Shown: positions 9,539 to 18,119 of the stretch, piece by piece
Layout: every line of letters starts with the position of its first letter
Position numbering within the stretch: position 1 is the stretch's first letter
Assembly: GCF_003149475.2 (NCBI RefSeq)
Contig: NZ_QFWV02000007.1
Location: 372,613 to 431,308, forward strand
DNA from: Oceaniradius stylonematis
Lineage (GTDB): Bacteria > Pseudomonadota > Alphaproteobacteria > Rhizobiales > Rhizobiaceae
Direction of reading: 5' to 3'
Length of the DNA stretch: 58,696 nucleotides
Position numbers and translations under genes: made by a program
Notes under the pieces: generated by a model
The model's input: the letters and a program-made list of their open reading frames with translations, nothing else
Told to the model about the DNA's origin: nothing
Database searches by the model: none

Positions 9539-10327
9539 ATGACATATCAGCAACGGCTCGACTTCGCGCTCGAGGTCGCCCGTGCGGCGGGCGATTTCGC
9601 CGCCGGGCATTTCCGGTCCATCGATTCGCTTTCCATCGAAAGCAAGGGGCACCAGGATCTGGTCTCCAACGCCGACAAGGAAACCGAGACGCTGGTGCGC
9701 GACGCGATCGAGGCGCGCTGGCCCGATGACGGCATTGTCGGCGAGGAGCATGGCCGAAAGCATGGCACGAGCGGCTTCGACTGGGTGATCGATCCGATCG
9801 ACGGCACCGCCAATTTCGTGCGCGGTATTCCGCAATGGTGCGTGGCGATCGCCTGCACCGAACATGGCCTGCCGGTCGTCGGCGTCATCAACGAGCCGTC
9901 TTCGGGCGAGATGTTCCATGCCGTGCGCGGCGGAGGCGCCTTCGTCAATGGCAAGCCGATGCAGGTGGCTCAGGCCTTCGGACTGTCCGACGGATCGGTC
10001 GGCGCCGGCGTCTCCGGCCGCACCGACAGGGCGGTGGCCGTCGCCATGGTCGATCATATCCTCGGGGAGGGCGGGATGTTCTTCCGCAACGCCTCGGGCG
10101 CGCTGAGCCTTGCCTATGTCGCCGCCGGACGCCTTCTTGGCTTCATCGAGGATCACATGAATTCATGGGACTGCCTGGCCGGGCTTTTGATGATCGAGGA
10201 GGCGGGCGGCACGATCAACGATCTGGACGCCGAAACCGCGCTCGACCACGGCACCAAGGTGATTGCCGGCGGGCCCAACGTCTATCCGCAGTTGGCCGGG
10301 ATGGCGGACGAATTGTTCGGGGCCTGA
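9539..10327 (+). CDS. Inositol monophosphatase family protein
   Basis: This is a 262-residue Mg2+-dependent sugar-phosphate phosphatase. Metal-binding motifs are intact: GEEHG near residue 75, WVIDPIDGTANFVRG near residue 82, and MNSWDCLAG near residue 210. The family includes myo-inositol monophosphatase (SuhB), histidinol phosphatase and fructose-1,6-bisphosphatase types; sequence alone does not separate them here. The ATG at 9539 (MTYQQRLDFALE) is chosen because the 26 in-frame residues upstream are low-complexity and unlike the family; the ribosome-binding site is weak. It converges on the epimerase gene with a 14-bp gap, so any link to the sugar locus is only positional. Confidence 0.9.
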   Translation: MTYQQRLDFALEVARAAGDFAAGHFRSIDSLSIESKGHQDLVSNADKETETLVRDAIEARWPDDGIVGEEHGRKHGTSGFDWVIDPIDGTANFVRGIPQWCVAIACTEHGLPVVGVINEPSSGEMFHAVRGGGAFVNGKPMQVAQAFGLSDGSVGAGVSGRTDRAVAVAMVDHILGEGGMFFRNASGALSLAYVAAGRLLGFIEDHMNSWDCLAGLLMIEEAGGTINDLDAETALDHGTKVIAGGPNVYPQLAGMADELFGA

Positions 10328-10341
10328 AGGTCCCGTACGCG

Positions 10342-11193
10342 TTACCCGATCAGCCCGTACTGGCGCGCCTTGTTGCGCAGGAATGGAAGGCCGTTCTCCA
10401 TCACCTCGGCTTCGCCCGAGGCGACGGGACGCCACACCGACAGGCCGTGCGCGATCTCCGGCGGCATGTTGATGAAGCTCTCCATGGCGAGCCCGCCATC
10501 GAAGCCGATCGCGCGCAGCGCCCCAAACACCTCGTCCCAGGCGATGTTGCCGGCGCCGGGCGTGCCGCGATCCGATTCCGACAGATGGATGTAGCGCAGA
10601 TGCTCGCGGGCATCGAGAACGCCCTGCGCGATGCCCTTTTCCTCGATATGCATGTGGTAGGTGTCCAGATGCACGAACATGTTGTCGGCGCCGATCCGCT
10701 CGATCATCGCGACGCCTTGCCAGCCGGTGTTGATCAGATGGGTCTCGTAGCGGTTGACCGGCTCGATGCCGAACAGGAGGCCGAGCGATTTCGCATGCCG
10801 CGCCGCCGCTTCCAGCGCGCGGGCCACATTGTCCAGTTCGGTTTCGCTCGGCGGCTGACCCGATCGTTCGCCGATGCCGCCATAGACGACCCCGCTGAGC
10901 GCCTCGCAGCCCATGGCGGCGGTCTTGTCGAGCGCGACGGTCAGGAACTCGATCGCCTTGTCGGGCTGGCGCGAGGCCCAGCATTCTTCGGGCAGTCCGA
11001 GCGAGCAGACCGCGCGCATCTCCGCCGCTTCGAGCACCTGCCGGCTGTGCGCCGCATCGACGGCGGGCGGATCGAGCAGGGCGATCTCCAGAAAGTCCAT
11101 GCCGTAATCGCGCGCCTTCTGCACCGCCAATTCGCAGCCGTGCCTGTCCCAACTCATCGTCCACATGGAGGTGTGAACCCCAAATCCCCGCAT
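10342..11193 (-). CDS. Sugar epimerase/isomerase, D-tagatose 3-epimerase-like TIM barrel
   Basis: This 283-residue xylose-isomerase-like TIM barrel carries the hallmark metal and substrate motifs of ketose 3-epimerases: GIEPVNRYETHLINT, HLDTYHMHIEEKG and YIHLSESDRGTPGAG. Known relatives epimerise ketohexoses or isomerise tetrulose phosphates. GGAGG lies 7 nt before the ATG at 11193. It begins 12 nt after the SorC-type regulator and is co-transcribed with it, divergent from the ABC-DhaKL operon. The context suggests it converts an imported ketose, or its phosphate, to the next intermediate. The substrate is not determinable from sequence. Confidence 0.88.
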   Translation of the reverse strand: MRGFGVHTSMWTMSWDRHGCELAVQKARDYGMDFLEIALLDPPAVDAAHSRQVLEAAEMRAVCSLGLPEECWASRQPDKAIEFLTVALDKTAAMGCEALSGVVYGGIGERSGQPPSETELDNVARALEAAARHAKSLGLLFGIEPVNRYETHLINTGWQGVAMIERIGADNMFVHLDTYHMHIEEKGIAQGVLDAREHLRYIHLSESDRGTPGAGNIAWDEVFGALRAIGFDGGLAMESFINMPPEIAHGLSVWRPVASGEAEVMENGLPFLRNKARQYGLIG

Positions 11194-11205
11194 GGATGCC
11201 TCCGT

Positions 11206-12162
11206 TCAGCCCATCGCCAAAAGCTTGCCCGCCAGATGTTCGTCCACGAACAGCCGGTCGGCGAACCCGGCCCGCAAGATCGCCAGCGTCGCCTCGGCCT
11301 TGGAAAGCCCGCCCGCAGTGATCGCGACGTCCGTCTTGCGCATGTCCTCGACGCCGATGCACGGCGTGCAGCGGTTCAGACCGGTCTCCGCCAACGTGCC
11401 GTCGGGCATGAAGAAATTGCCGCAACAGTCTCCAACGACTCCGCATTTTTTCAGTTCGGCGATCTGTTCGCCGCTCAGAACCCCTGTGTCGAAAAGGATC
11501 GCGCCGTCGCGGCATTCGCCGACGCTCATGATCATCCGGTCTGCCCGGCGTGCCGCATCGAGCGCCTCGCGCACCAGCCTTTGCGCCATGATCATCTGAC
11601 AGGCCTGTTCGCTGTCGGCGACGAACGGCGCGGGCATCAAAAGCGCCTGGCCGCCCGTCTGCGCGGCGAGCCGCACGCACACCTCGGCTGGCGCGGTGCT
11701 CGTTGCATGGGTCACCGATCCCATCAGCGACACGAAAGTCAGATCGCGATTTGTCAGGCCGACCAGATTGTCGGCCATCGACGACAGGGTGCGTCCCCAG
11801 CCGACCCCGATCGTCTGCGGCGCGTCGCCCTTTCCGACGCGCGCCAGGTAGGAAGCGGCCATGATGCCGACCGCAAGGCGGCAATAATCATCGTCATCGC
11901 GCGCCACCGGCACCGGCGCGACCAGCACCTCGCGCAGGCCGAACCGTTCGGTCAGCCGGTCGGCCAGCGCCAGCGTCCGGCTCGTCCGATGTTCGATCGA
12001 TATGCGCACCATGCCCTGCTCGCGGGCATCGGCCAGCATGCGCAGCACCTTGAAGCGGGAGATGCCGAGCCGTTCGCTGACCTCCTGCTGGCTGAGTCTG
12101 CCGACATGATAGAGCCAGGCGGCCTGGACGATGTCGTCGTCATGCCGGCTTCCGGCGACCAT
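11206..12162 (-). CDS. SorC/DeoR-type sugar-binding transcriptional regulator
   Basis: The 318-residue protein has an N-terminal helix-turn-helix (LSQQEVSERLGISRFKVLRM, residues ~23-42) followed by a SorC-type sugar-phosphate-binding domain with GVGWGRTLSSM, SLMGSVTH and the C-terminal DVAITAGGLSKAEATL. Members are tetrameric regulators relieved by phosphorylated sugars. GGAGGAGG lies 8 nt before the ATG at 12162. It heads the minus-strand operon with the epimerase. It faces a plus-strand promoter with TTGCACAA repeats that are likely its operator, so it probably represses the ABC-DhaKL operon until a sugar phosphate accumulates. Confidence 0.92.
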   Translation of the reverse strand: MVAGSRHDDDIVQAAWLYHVGRLSQQEVSERLGISRFKVLRMLADAREQGMVRISIEHRTSRTLALADRLTERFGLREVLVAPVPVARDDDDYCRLAVGIMAASYLARVGKGDAPQTIGVGWGRTLSSMADNLVGLTNRDLTFVSLMGSVTHATSTAPAEVCVRLAAQTGGQALLMPAPFVADSEQACQMIMAQRLVREALDAARRADRMIMSVGECRDGAILFDTGVLSGEQIAELKKCGVVGDCCGNFFMPDGTLAETGLNRCTPCIGVEDMRKTDVAITAGGLSKAEATLAILRAGFADRLFVDEHLAGKLLAMG

Positions 12163-12514
12163 GTGCTTTGCCTCCTCCCCGCCGCGGCGTGCGATGATGT
12201 CGGGACGTGAGGCACGGACATCAATATGCGCTTGACCGCGATCTTGGCGCCCTTATAGTCACATAGGTGCACTCGTTGCACAAGTGTTGCACAATCGCAC
12301 ACGCGCGCATTTTCCCGAGGCGCGCCAACCGGTTGAACGCTTGCTGCACGGGTTGGGAGGACCTTGTCGCGCCCGTCAGGGCGTTTCGGCCGGCGCTGTC
12401 TTCGGAGGAGGGCGCTGTGCCCGAATGCGGCAAGGTTCGATCCGGTGCGGAACACCCGCACCGGTCACGGTTCTTGAAACCCGTCCGCGTTTGGACGGCA
12501 AAGGGAGGAAAACG
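12163..12514 (+). other. Divergent control region of the ABC-DhaKL locus
   Basis: This 352-nt intergenic region separates the SorC regulator from the binding-protein gene. It contains one good plus-strand promoter and a repeat cluster (12232-12294, annotated separately). About 200 nt of leader between the predicted transcription start and the ATG contain no recognisable riboswitch and no reading frame I believe. Confidence 0.5.
12232..12294 (+). promoter_or_regulatory. Sigma70-type promoter with overlapping TTGCACAA repeats
   Basis: A -35 TTGACC (12232-12237) and a -10 TATAGT (12254-12259) are separated by 16 bp. Immediately downstream, TTGCACAA occurs at 12276-12283 and again at 12287-12294, 11 bp apart, with a related GTGCAC at 12267-12272. 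Repeats on one face of the helix across the start site suit repression by a multimeric SorC-family regulator. Confidence 0.55.
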
Positions 12515-13498
12515 ATGAAGACCAGAATCACCCTCATGGCGGCGGCATTGCTGGCCGGTTCCGCGCTCACGGCGACGACCGCCACCGCGGACGAAACGTC
12601 GATCGCCACGGTGGTCAAGATCGCCGGCATCCAGTGGTTCAACCGCATGGAAGAGGGCGTCAACCAGTTCGCCGAGGACAATGGCGTCAACGCGTTCCAG
12701 GTCGGACCGGCCCAGGCCGATCCGCAGCAGCAGGCGGCGCTGATCGAGGACATGATTGCGCAGGGCGTCGATGCGCTCGCCGTCGTGCCGATGTCGCCCG
12801 AGGCGCTCGAGCCCGTGCTCGGCCGCGCCATGGAGCAGGGCATCACCGTCATCACCCATGAGGCGGCTGCCCAGCAGAACACCAACTATGACATCGAAGC
12901 GTTCCGGAACGAGGATTTCGGCGCCAACCTGATGGAGCAGCTGGCCACCTGCATGGGCGGTGAGGGCGAATATGCCGTCTTCGTCGGCTCGCTGACCTCG
13001 CAGACGCACAATCAGTGGGTCGATGGCGCGATCGCCCATCAGGAAGCCAACTACCCGAACATGACGCTGGTCGGCGACAAGAACGAGACCTTCGACGACG
13101 CCCAGAACGCCTACCAGAAGGCGCAGGAAGTGCTGCGCGCCTTCCCCAATGTCAAAGGCATGCAGGGCTCCGCCTCGACGGACGTGGCCGGTATCGGCCT
13201 GGCCATCGAGGAACGCGGCATGGAGGACGACACCTGCGTGTTCGGCACTTCGCTGCCCTCCATCGCCGGCCAGTATCTGGAAACCGGCGCGGTCGACGGC
13301 ATCGGCTTCTGGGACCCGTCCGTGGCCGGCTATGCGATGAACAAGCTCGCCATGATGGTGATGAACGGCGAGGAAGTGACCGACGGCATGGATCTGGGCC
13401 TTGAGGGCTATGAGAGCGTCGCGCTCGAAGGCAAGGTCATTTACGGCCAGGCCTGGGTCAATGTGAACAAGGACAACATGGCCGACTATCCGTTCTGA
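12515..13498 (+). CDS. Sugar ABC transporter substrate-binding protein
   Basis: This is a 327-residue periplasmic protein. A Sec signal peptide covers residues 1-26 ([20 protein letters not shown], cleavage after ATA), with no lipobox. The mature part is a type I periplasmic-binding fold: [39 protein letters not shown] and [10 protein letters not shown]. It resembles the ribose/autoinducer-2 class that binds pentoses, tetroses or polyols. The ATG at 12515 follows AAGGGAGGAAAAC. It is first in an operon with an ATPase, two permeases, DhaK and DhaL. A strong hairpin follows it, which should make it more abundant than its partners. Confidence 0.94.
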   Translation: MKTRITLMAAALLAGSALTATTATADETSIATVVKIAGIQWFNRMEEGVNQFAEDNGVNAFQVGPAQADPQQQAALIEDMIAQGVDALAVVPMSPEALEPVLGRAMEQGITVITHEAAAQQNTNYDIEAFRNEDFGANLMEQLATCMGGEGEYAVFVGSLTSQTHNQWVDGAIAHQEANYPNMTLVGDKNETFDDAQNAYQKAQEVLRAFPNVKGMQGSASTDVAGIGLAIEERGMEDDTCVFGTSLPSIAGQYLETGAVDGIGFWDPSVAGYAMNKLAMMVMNGEEVTDGMDLGLEGYESVALEGKVIYGQAWVNVNKDNMADYPF

Positions 13499-13515
13499 TA
13501 GAACGGCCTCCCGGG

Positions 13516-13551
13516 GGAGCGGCGCGTCCAGTCCGCGCCGCTCCTTTTCTT
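13516..13551 (+). terminator. Intercistronic hairpin-U tract (attenuating terminator)
   Basis: An 11-bp GC-rich stem (arms 13516-13526 and 13534-13544, 7-nt loop) is followed by TTTTCTTTC. It lies between the binding-protein gene and the ATPase gene. Partial termination or 3'-end protection at this point is the usual way such operons produce excess binding protein. Confidence 0.75.
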
Positions 13552-13580
13552 TCATCTCCGATTTTGCTTGAAGTCATTGC

Positions 13581-15077
13581 ATGGCAGCGGCAACCCACGG
13601 CGCCCTGGTCGACATGAGGGGCGTGACAAAACGCTACGGCGGCGTCACCGCGCTCGACGGTGTCGACTTCACCGTCAATGCGGGTGAGGCGGTGTGCCTT
13701 GCCGGCGAGAACGGGTCGGGCAAGTCGACGCTGATCAAGATCCTGTCGGGCGTCGAACAGCCGACCGCCGGCACGATCTCGATCAACGGCACAAAACGCA
13801 CCAATCTGAACCCGCGCGTTTCCGCTGCTGCCGGCGTGATGGTGATCTTCCAGGACTTCTCGCTCTTCCCGAACATGTCGGTCGCCGAAAACATCGCCTT
13901 TTCGACCCAGCTCGGCGAGAACCGCAGACTGTTCGACCGCGGCCATGCGCGCAGGCTGGCCCAATCGGTGCTCGAGCGCATCGGCGTCGATATCGCGCTC
14001 GATGCGCGGGTGGAAAGCCTGCCCGTCGCGCACAAGCAACTCGTCGCCATCTGCCGGGCTTTGGCCTCCGAGGCGCGCCTGATCATCATGGACGAGCCGA
14101 CCACCGCGCTGACCGAGCGCGAGGTGCGGTCGCTTCTGGCCATCATCCGCCGGCTGAAAGAGGAGGGCGTCGCGGTCCTCTTCGTCAGCCACAAGCTGGC
14201 CGAGGTGCTCGAGGTCTGCGAGAAAGTGTTCGTTTTGCGCAACGGCAAGAAAGTCGCCGAAGGGCCGGCGACCGAATTCGATGCCGCTTCCCTGACGCGC
14301 CACATGACCGGCCGCGACGTGCCCGAAGCGCCGCCGAGCGCGGTCACCGAAGGCTCGAAAACGCTTCTGGAAGTCGAGCACCTTTCCAAGGACGGCGCGT
14401 TCGACGATGTCAGCTTCGCCCTCAAGGCGGGTGAGGTGCTGGGCGTCTCCGGCCTTCTGGGCAGCGGGCGCACATCGCTCGCCAAGGCGCTGTTCGGCCT
14501 TGTCGCGCCCGACAGCGGCGCCATCCGGCTCGACGGCGAGGCGTTCGCGCTCGGCGATCCGATCGCCGCCGCATCCGCCGGTATCGGCTATGTTCCGGAA
14601 GACCGGTTGACCGAGGGCCTGTTCCTGACCCAGTCGATCGCCCGCAACATCGCCGTCGGCCGGCTCGACGCGCACGAAAGGCGCGGCTTTCTCGATCTTG
14701 GCGCGCTGATGGCCGAGGCCAATGACTGGCTGACGCGGCTGAAAGTCAAGGCGCCCGACCCGCAGGCGCCGGTGCGCTCGCTTTCGGGCGGCAACCAGCA
14801 GCGTGTCGCGCTGGCCCGCTGGCTGTCGCGGGCGCCGCGCGTGCTGGTGCTCAACGGGCCGAGCGTCGGCGTCGATGTCGGCTCGAAGGCCGACATTCAC
14901 GACATCATTCGAGATTTGGCCCGCTCGGGCATCGGCGTCATCGTCATTTCCGACGATTTGCCCGAACTTCTGGCCACGTGCCACCGCATCCTCGTCATGA
15001 AGGCGGGCAGGGTGGTCGACGAGATCGCCGGCAACTCGGTCACCGAAGACGAACTGGCGCACAGGTTGGCATCATGA
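13581..15077 (+). CDS. Sugar ABC transporter ATP-binding protein (tandem NBDs)
   Basis: The 498-residue cytoplasmic ATPase energises the two permeases that follow. NBD1 has Walker A AGENGSGKST (residues 41-50) and Walker B LIIMDEPTTAL near 171. NBD2 has GLLGSGRTS in place of Walker A, a full signature LSGGNQQRVALARWL, and a Walker B reading VLVLNGPSVGVDVG. There the Asp-Glu pair is replaced by Asn425-Gly426, so the second site is probably non-hydrolytic. NBD1's signature is also unusual (LPVAHKQLVAICRAL). The ATG at 13581 has only a weak ribosome-binding site. The stop overlaps the next start in ATGA. Confidence 0.95.
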   Translation: MAAATHGALVDMRGVTKRYGGVTALDGVDFTVNAGEAVCLAGENGSGKSTLIKILSGVEQPTAGTISINGTKRTNLNPRVSAAAGVMVIFQDFSLFPNMSVAENIAFSTQLGENRRLFDRGHARRLAQSVLERIGVDIALDARVESLPVAHKQLVAICRALASEARLIIMDEPTTALTEREVRSLLAIIRRLKEEGVAVLFVSHKLAEVLEVCEKVFVLRNGKKVAEGPATEFDAASLTRHMTGRDVPEAPPSAVTEGSKTLLEVEHLSKDGAFDDVSFALKAGEVLGVSGLLGSGRTSLAKALFGLVAPDSGAIRLDGEAFALGDPIAAASAGIGYVPEDRLTEGLFLTQSIARNIAVGRLDAHERRGFLDLGALMAEANDWLTRLKVKAPDPQAPVRSLSGGNQQRVALARWLSRAPRVLVLNGPSVGVDVGSKADIHDIIRDLARSGIGVIVISDDLPELLATCHRILVMKAGRVVDEIAGNSVTEDELAHRLAS

Positions 15078-16075
15078 GCGGTCTGCTGCCCGAGGGGTTC
15101 TGGACCCGCAACGAGACGCTGGTGGCGATCGTCATCGTCCTTTTCTGCGTCCTCGCCACCGCGTCCGATCCGCTGTTCTTTTCGGCGACGACGCTGACCG
15201 ACCTTCTGCGCGCATCCATCGTGCTCGGCATTCTCGCCGTCGCCGCCATGCTGGTGCTGGTCTCCGGCGGCATCGATGTCAGCTTCACCGCGATTGCGGT
15301 CTTTGCCATGTATGCGACGACGGTCCTGACGCTGGCGCTGATGCCGGACCTGCCCTGGTATCTGATCTTCGGCATTTCGATCGGCATCGGCGCGTGCCTT
15401 GGCGCGATCAACGGCATCTTCATCGCCGGGTTCGGACTGCCAACGCTGATCGTCACGCTTGGCACGCTGTCGGTGTTTCGCGGGTTCCTGCTGACCTTCG
15501 TCGGCTCGCAGCGCATTTCCGCCTTGCCGCCGGAGATGCGCGAATTCTCGCGCATGATGATCACCCGTGGTACCACCGAAGCGGGCAACTTCTACGCCTT
15601 GCCCTGGGCGTTCGCCGCGCTGGTCTTCGTCGTCGTCCTGACCTGGTTCATCCTGCACAAGACGATGCTCGGCCGCTCGATCTTCGCCATCGGCGGGTCG
15701 GTGGAAAGCGCAAGGCGCATCGGCATCAATGTCCGCGCGACGCAGTTCTTCGTCTATGTCTATGTCGGCGCGCTGGCCGGCCTTGCCGGCATCATCCATG
15801 GCGCGATGGGCCGCATGGCCGACCCGTTCTCGCTGGTCGGGCTCGAACTGTCGGTCATCGCCGCGGTCGTTCTCGGCGGCGCGCGGCTGATCGGCGGCTA
15901 CGGCACCATCACCGGCACGCTTCTGGGCGTCGCGCTGATCGTTCTGGTCCAGAACAGCCTGATCGTCGTCGGCATCCCGTCGACATGGCAGTCGGTGACG
16001 ATCGGTCTTCTGATCCTTCTGGGCACCGGGCTTCCCGCCTGGCAGGCCAAGCGCGCCGCCGCGCGGGCCGCATGA
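15074..16075 (+). CDS. Sugar ABC transporter permease (first)
   Basis: This is a 333-residue inner-membrane protein of the ribose-type (BPD_transp_2) permease family with about 8-10 hydrophobic segments. Family landmarks are VLVSGGIDVSFTAIAVFAMY, GAINGIFIAGFGLPTLIVTL and GAMGRMADPFSLVGLELSVI. The ATG at 15074 overlaps the ATPase stop by 4 nt, so it is translationally coupled. Together with the next permease it would form a heterodimeric channel. Confidence 0.94.
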   Translation: MSGLLPEGFWTRNETLVAIVIVLFCVLATASDPLFFSATTLTDLLRASIVLGILAVAAMLVLVSGGIDVSFTAIAVFAMYATTVLTLALMPDLPWYLIFGISIGIGACLGAINGIFIAGFGLPTLIVTLGTLSVFRGFLLTFVGSQRISALPPEMREFSRMMITRGTTEAGNFYALPWAFAALVFVVVLTWFILHKTMLGRSIFAIGGSVESARRIGINVRATQFFVYVYVGALAGLAGIIHGAMGRMADPFSLVGLELSVIAAVVLGGARLIGGYGTITGTLLGVALIVLVQNSLIVVGIPSTWQSVTIGLLILLGTGLPAWQAKRAAARAA

Positions 16076-16084
16076 GGTAATCCG

Positions 16085-17104
16085 ATGTCAGCTTCCAACG
16101 CCCGAACCTCCATGACCGCCACGCCCGAGTTCCGCCTCGCGGTGATCGCCATCGTCGTTTTTGCGATGATGTCGATCCTGTCGCCGGACCGGTTCCTGTC
16201 GGCCCAGAACCTGACCTCGATGGCCTTTCAGTTCCCCGAATTTGCCATTCTGGCGCTGGCCATGACCATCACAATGATGACCGGCGGCATCGACCTCTCC
16301 GTCGTCGGCGTCGCCAATCTGTCTGCCGTTGTCGCCGCGCTCATCCTGACCCAGTTCGCGAGCCCCGACATGGATGTCCAGCAGTCGCTGGTCTGGCTGG
16401 TGATCGCCATCGCCGCCGCGCTGACGGTCGGTGCCGCCGCGGGCCTGATGAACGGCGTCCTTGTCGCCTGGTTCGGCCTGCCGCCAATCCTGGCGACACT
16501 CGGCTCTGGCCTGGTCTTCACCGGCTTTGCCGTCGCCATGACGGGCGGCAGCGCGGTGATGGGGTTTCCCGATGTGGTCGCATGGCTCGGAAACGAGCGG
16601 CTGGTCGGCATTCCGGTGCCGCTGATCGTCTTTGCGCTTCTGGCGCTTGGGCTGCACATCGTCCTGACGCGGACCAGCTTCGGCCTCAAGGCCACCATGT
16701 ATGGCGCCAACCCGCTCGCCGCCTTCTTCGCGGCCATCGACATCAACAGGCTCCTGATCCGCGTCTATGTCACCGCCGGCATGTTCTCGTCGGTGGCCGG
16801 TCTGGTGATCATGAGCCGCGCCAATTCGGCCAAGGCGGACTATGGTTCGAGCTATCTGCTGCTGGCCGTGCTCATCGCCGTTCTGGGCGGCGTGAACCCC
16901 TATGGCGGCTATGGCCGCGTGATCGGCGTCGTCCTGGCGGTGCTGTCCATGCAGTTCCTGTCGAGCGGGCTCAACATGCTCCAGGTCTCCAACTTTGCCC
17001 GCGAACTGATCTGGGGCGCGCTGCTGATTTTCGTGATGGTCGTCAACACGCGGCAGGGGCCCGGACTGGCGTCCTTTTTCAGAAAGACCAAGCCCACGGG
17101 CTGA
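16085..17104 (+). CDS. Sugar ABC transporter permease (second)
   Basis: This is a 339-residue ribose-type permease. MMTGGIDLSVVGVANLSAVV, GLMNGVLVAWFGLPPILATL and VLGGVNPYGGYGRVIGVVLA are characteristic. It starts 9 nt after the first permease and ends 13 nt before dhaK, inside one operon. Two different permease genes imply a heterodimer, in contrast to the single permease of the second transporter at 27110. Confidence 0.94.
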   Translation: MSASNARTSMTATPEFRLAVIAIVVFAMMSILSPDRFLSAQNLTSMAFQFPEFAILALAMTITMMTGGIDLSVVGVANLSAVVAALILTQFASPDMDVQQSLVWLVIAIAAALTVGAAAGLMNGVLVAWFGLPPILATLGSGLVFTGFAVAMTGGSAVMGFPDVVAWLGNERLVGIPVPLIVFALLALGLHIVLTRTSFGLKATMYGANPLAAFFAAIDINRLLIRVYVTAGMFSSVAGLVIMSRANSAKADYGSSYLLLAVLIAVLGGVNPYGGYGRVIGVVLAVLSMQFLSSGLNMLQVSNFARELIWGALLIFVMVVNTRQGPGLASFFRKTKPTG

Positions 17105-17117
17105 CCGGGAGGAACCG

Positions 17118-18119
17118 ATGAAGAAGATCCTGAACGATCCCAACGCCTATGTCGACGAGATGCTGGCGGGCCTTGTGGCCGCCCATCCCGAGCACTACCG
17201 GCTGCATGGCGACAGCGGCAAGGTGATCGCCCGCGCCAAGGACGGCAAGAAGGGCAAGGTCGGCATCGTCACCGGCGGCGGTTCGGGCCATCTGCCGGTC
17301 TTCACCGGCTATGTCGGAACCGGGCTTCTGGACGCCTGCGCGATTGGCGACGTGTTCGCTTCGCCCAGCGCCGAGCAGATGGCCGATGCGATCCGCGCCG
17401 CCGACCAGGGCGCCGGCGTCCTGCGCCTTTACGGCAATTATGGCGGCGACGTGATGAACTTCGACATGGCCGGCGATCTGGTCGAGTTCGAGGACATCAC
17501 ATGCACGACCGTGCTTCTGGCCGACGATGTCGCCTCGGCGCCGCCCGAGGAAGCCGAAAAGCGCCGCGGTGTGGCCGGCATGGTCTATGCCTTCAAGATG
17601 GCGGGCGCCGCCGCCGAGGAGGGCAGGGATCTCGATGCGGTCACCGCCGTTGCGCAGAAGGCCGCCGATGCGTGCCGCTCGATCGGCGCCGCGCTCAGCC
17701 CGTGCACCGTGCCGCAGGCGGGCAAGCCGACCTTCGAGATCGGCGACGACGAGATGGAAATGGGCATGGGCATCCATGGCGAACCCGGCGTCTGGCGCGG
17801 CAAGCTGCGCACCGCCGACGAGATCGCCGGCGAGATGATGGATCGCCTTCTGGAAGACATGCCGCTCGACAAGGGCGACCGCGTCTCGGTGATGGTCAAC
17901 TCGCTGGGCGCCACGCCGCCCGAGGAGCTCTACATCCTCTACCGCATCGTCAAGCAGCGGCTGGAAGGCGAGGGCGCCCAGATCGTCATGCCGCTGGTCG
18001 GCCGCTATGCCACATCGATGGAGATGGCCGGCGTCTCCTTCACCCTGTGCAAGCTGGACGATGAACTCGAAAAGCTGTTGAACGCGCCCTGCGACTGCGC
18101 CTTCTGGAGGGTCGGATGA
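17118..18119 (+). CDS. dhaK: Dihydroxyacetone kinase-like subunit DhaK (ketose-binding)
   Basis: The 333-residue DAK1-domain protein binds a short ketose covalently. Residues equivalent to the E. coli DhaK site are present: His58 in GGGSGHLP, Asp111 in YGNYGGDVMNF and the hemiaminal-forming His220 in GMGIHGEPG. The usual GSGHEP is GSGHLP here, which may reflect a substrate other than dihydroxyacetone. Relatives encoded next to ribose-type ABC transporters phosphorylate erythrulose or similar tetruloses. GGAGG precedes the ATG. It overlaps dhaL by 4 nt. No DhaM or other PTS gene is present, so the phosphoryl donor is probably ATP via DhaL. Confidence 0.9.
   Translation: MKKILNDPNAYVDEMLAGLVAAHPEHYRLHGDSGKVIARAKDGKKGKVGIVTGGGSGHLPVFTGYVGTGLLDACAIGDVFASPSAEQMADAIRAADQGAGVLRLYGNYGGDVMNFDMAGDLVEFEDITCTTVLLADDVASAPPEEAEKRRGVAGMVYAFKMAGAAAEEGRDLDAVTAVAQKAADACRSIGAALSPCTVPQAGKPTFEIGDDEMEMGMGIHGEPGVWRGKLRTADEIAGEMMDRLLEDMPLDKGDRVSVMVNSLGATPPEELYILYRIVKQRLEGEGAQIVMPLVGRYATSMEMAGVSFTLCKLDDELEKLLNAPCDCAFWRVG

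Noticed and set aside
13458-15062. 534-codon minus-strand frame opposite the first sugar ATPase
   Set aside because: Same high-GC shadow effect; Walker motifs are on the plus strand.
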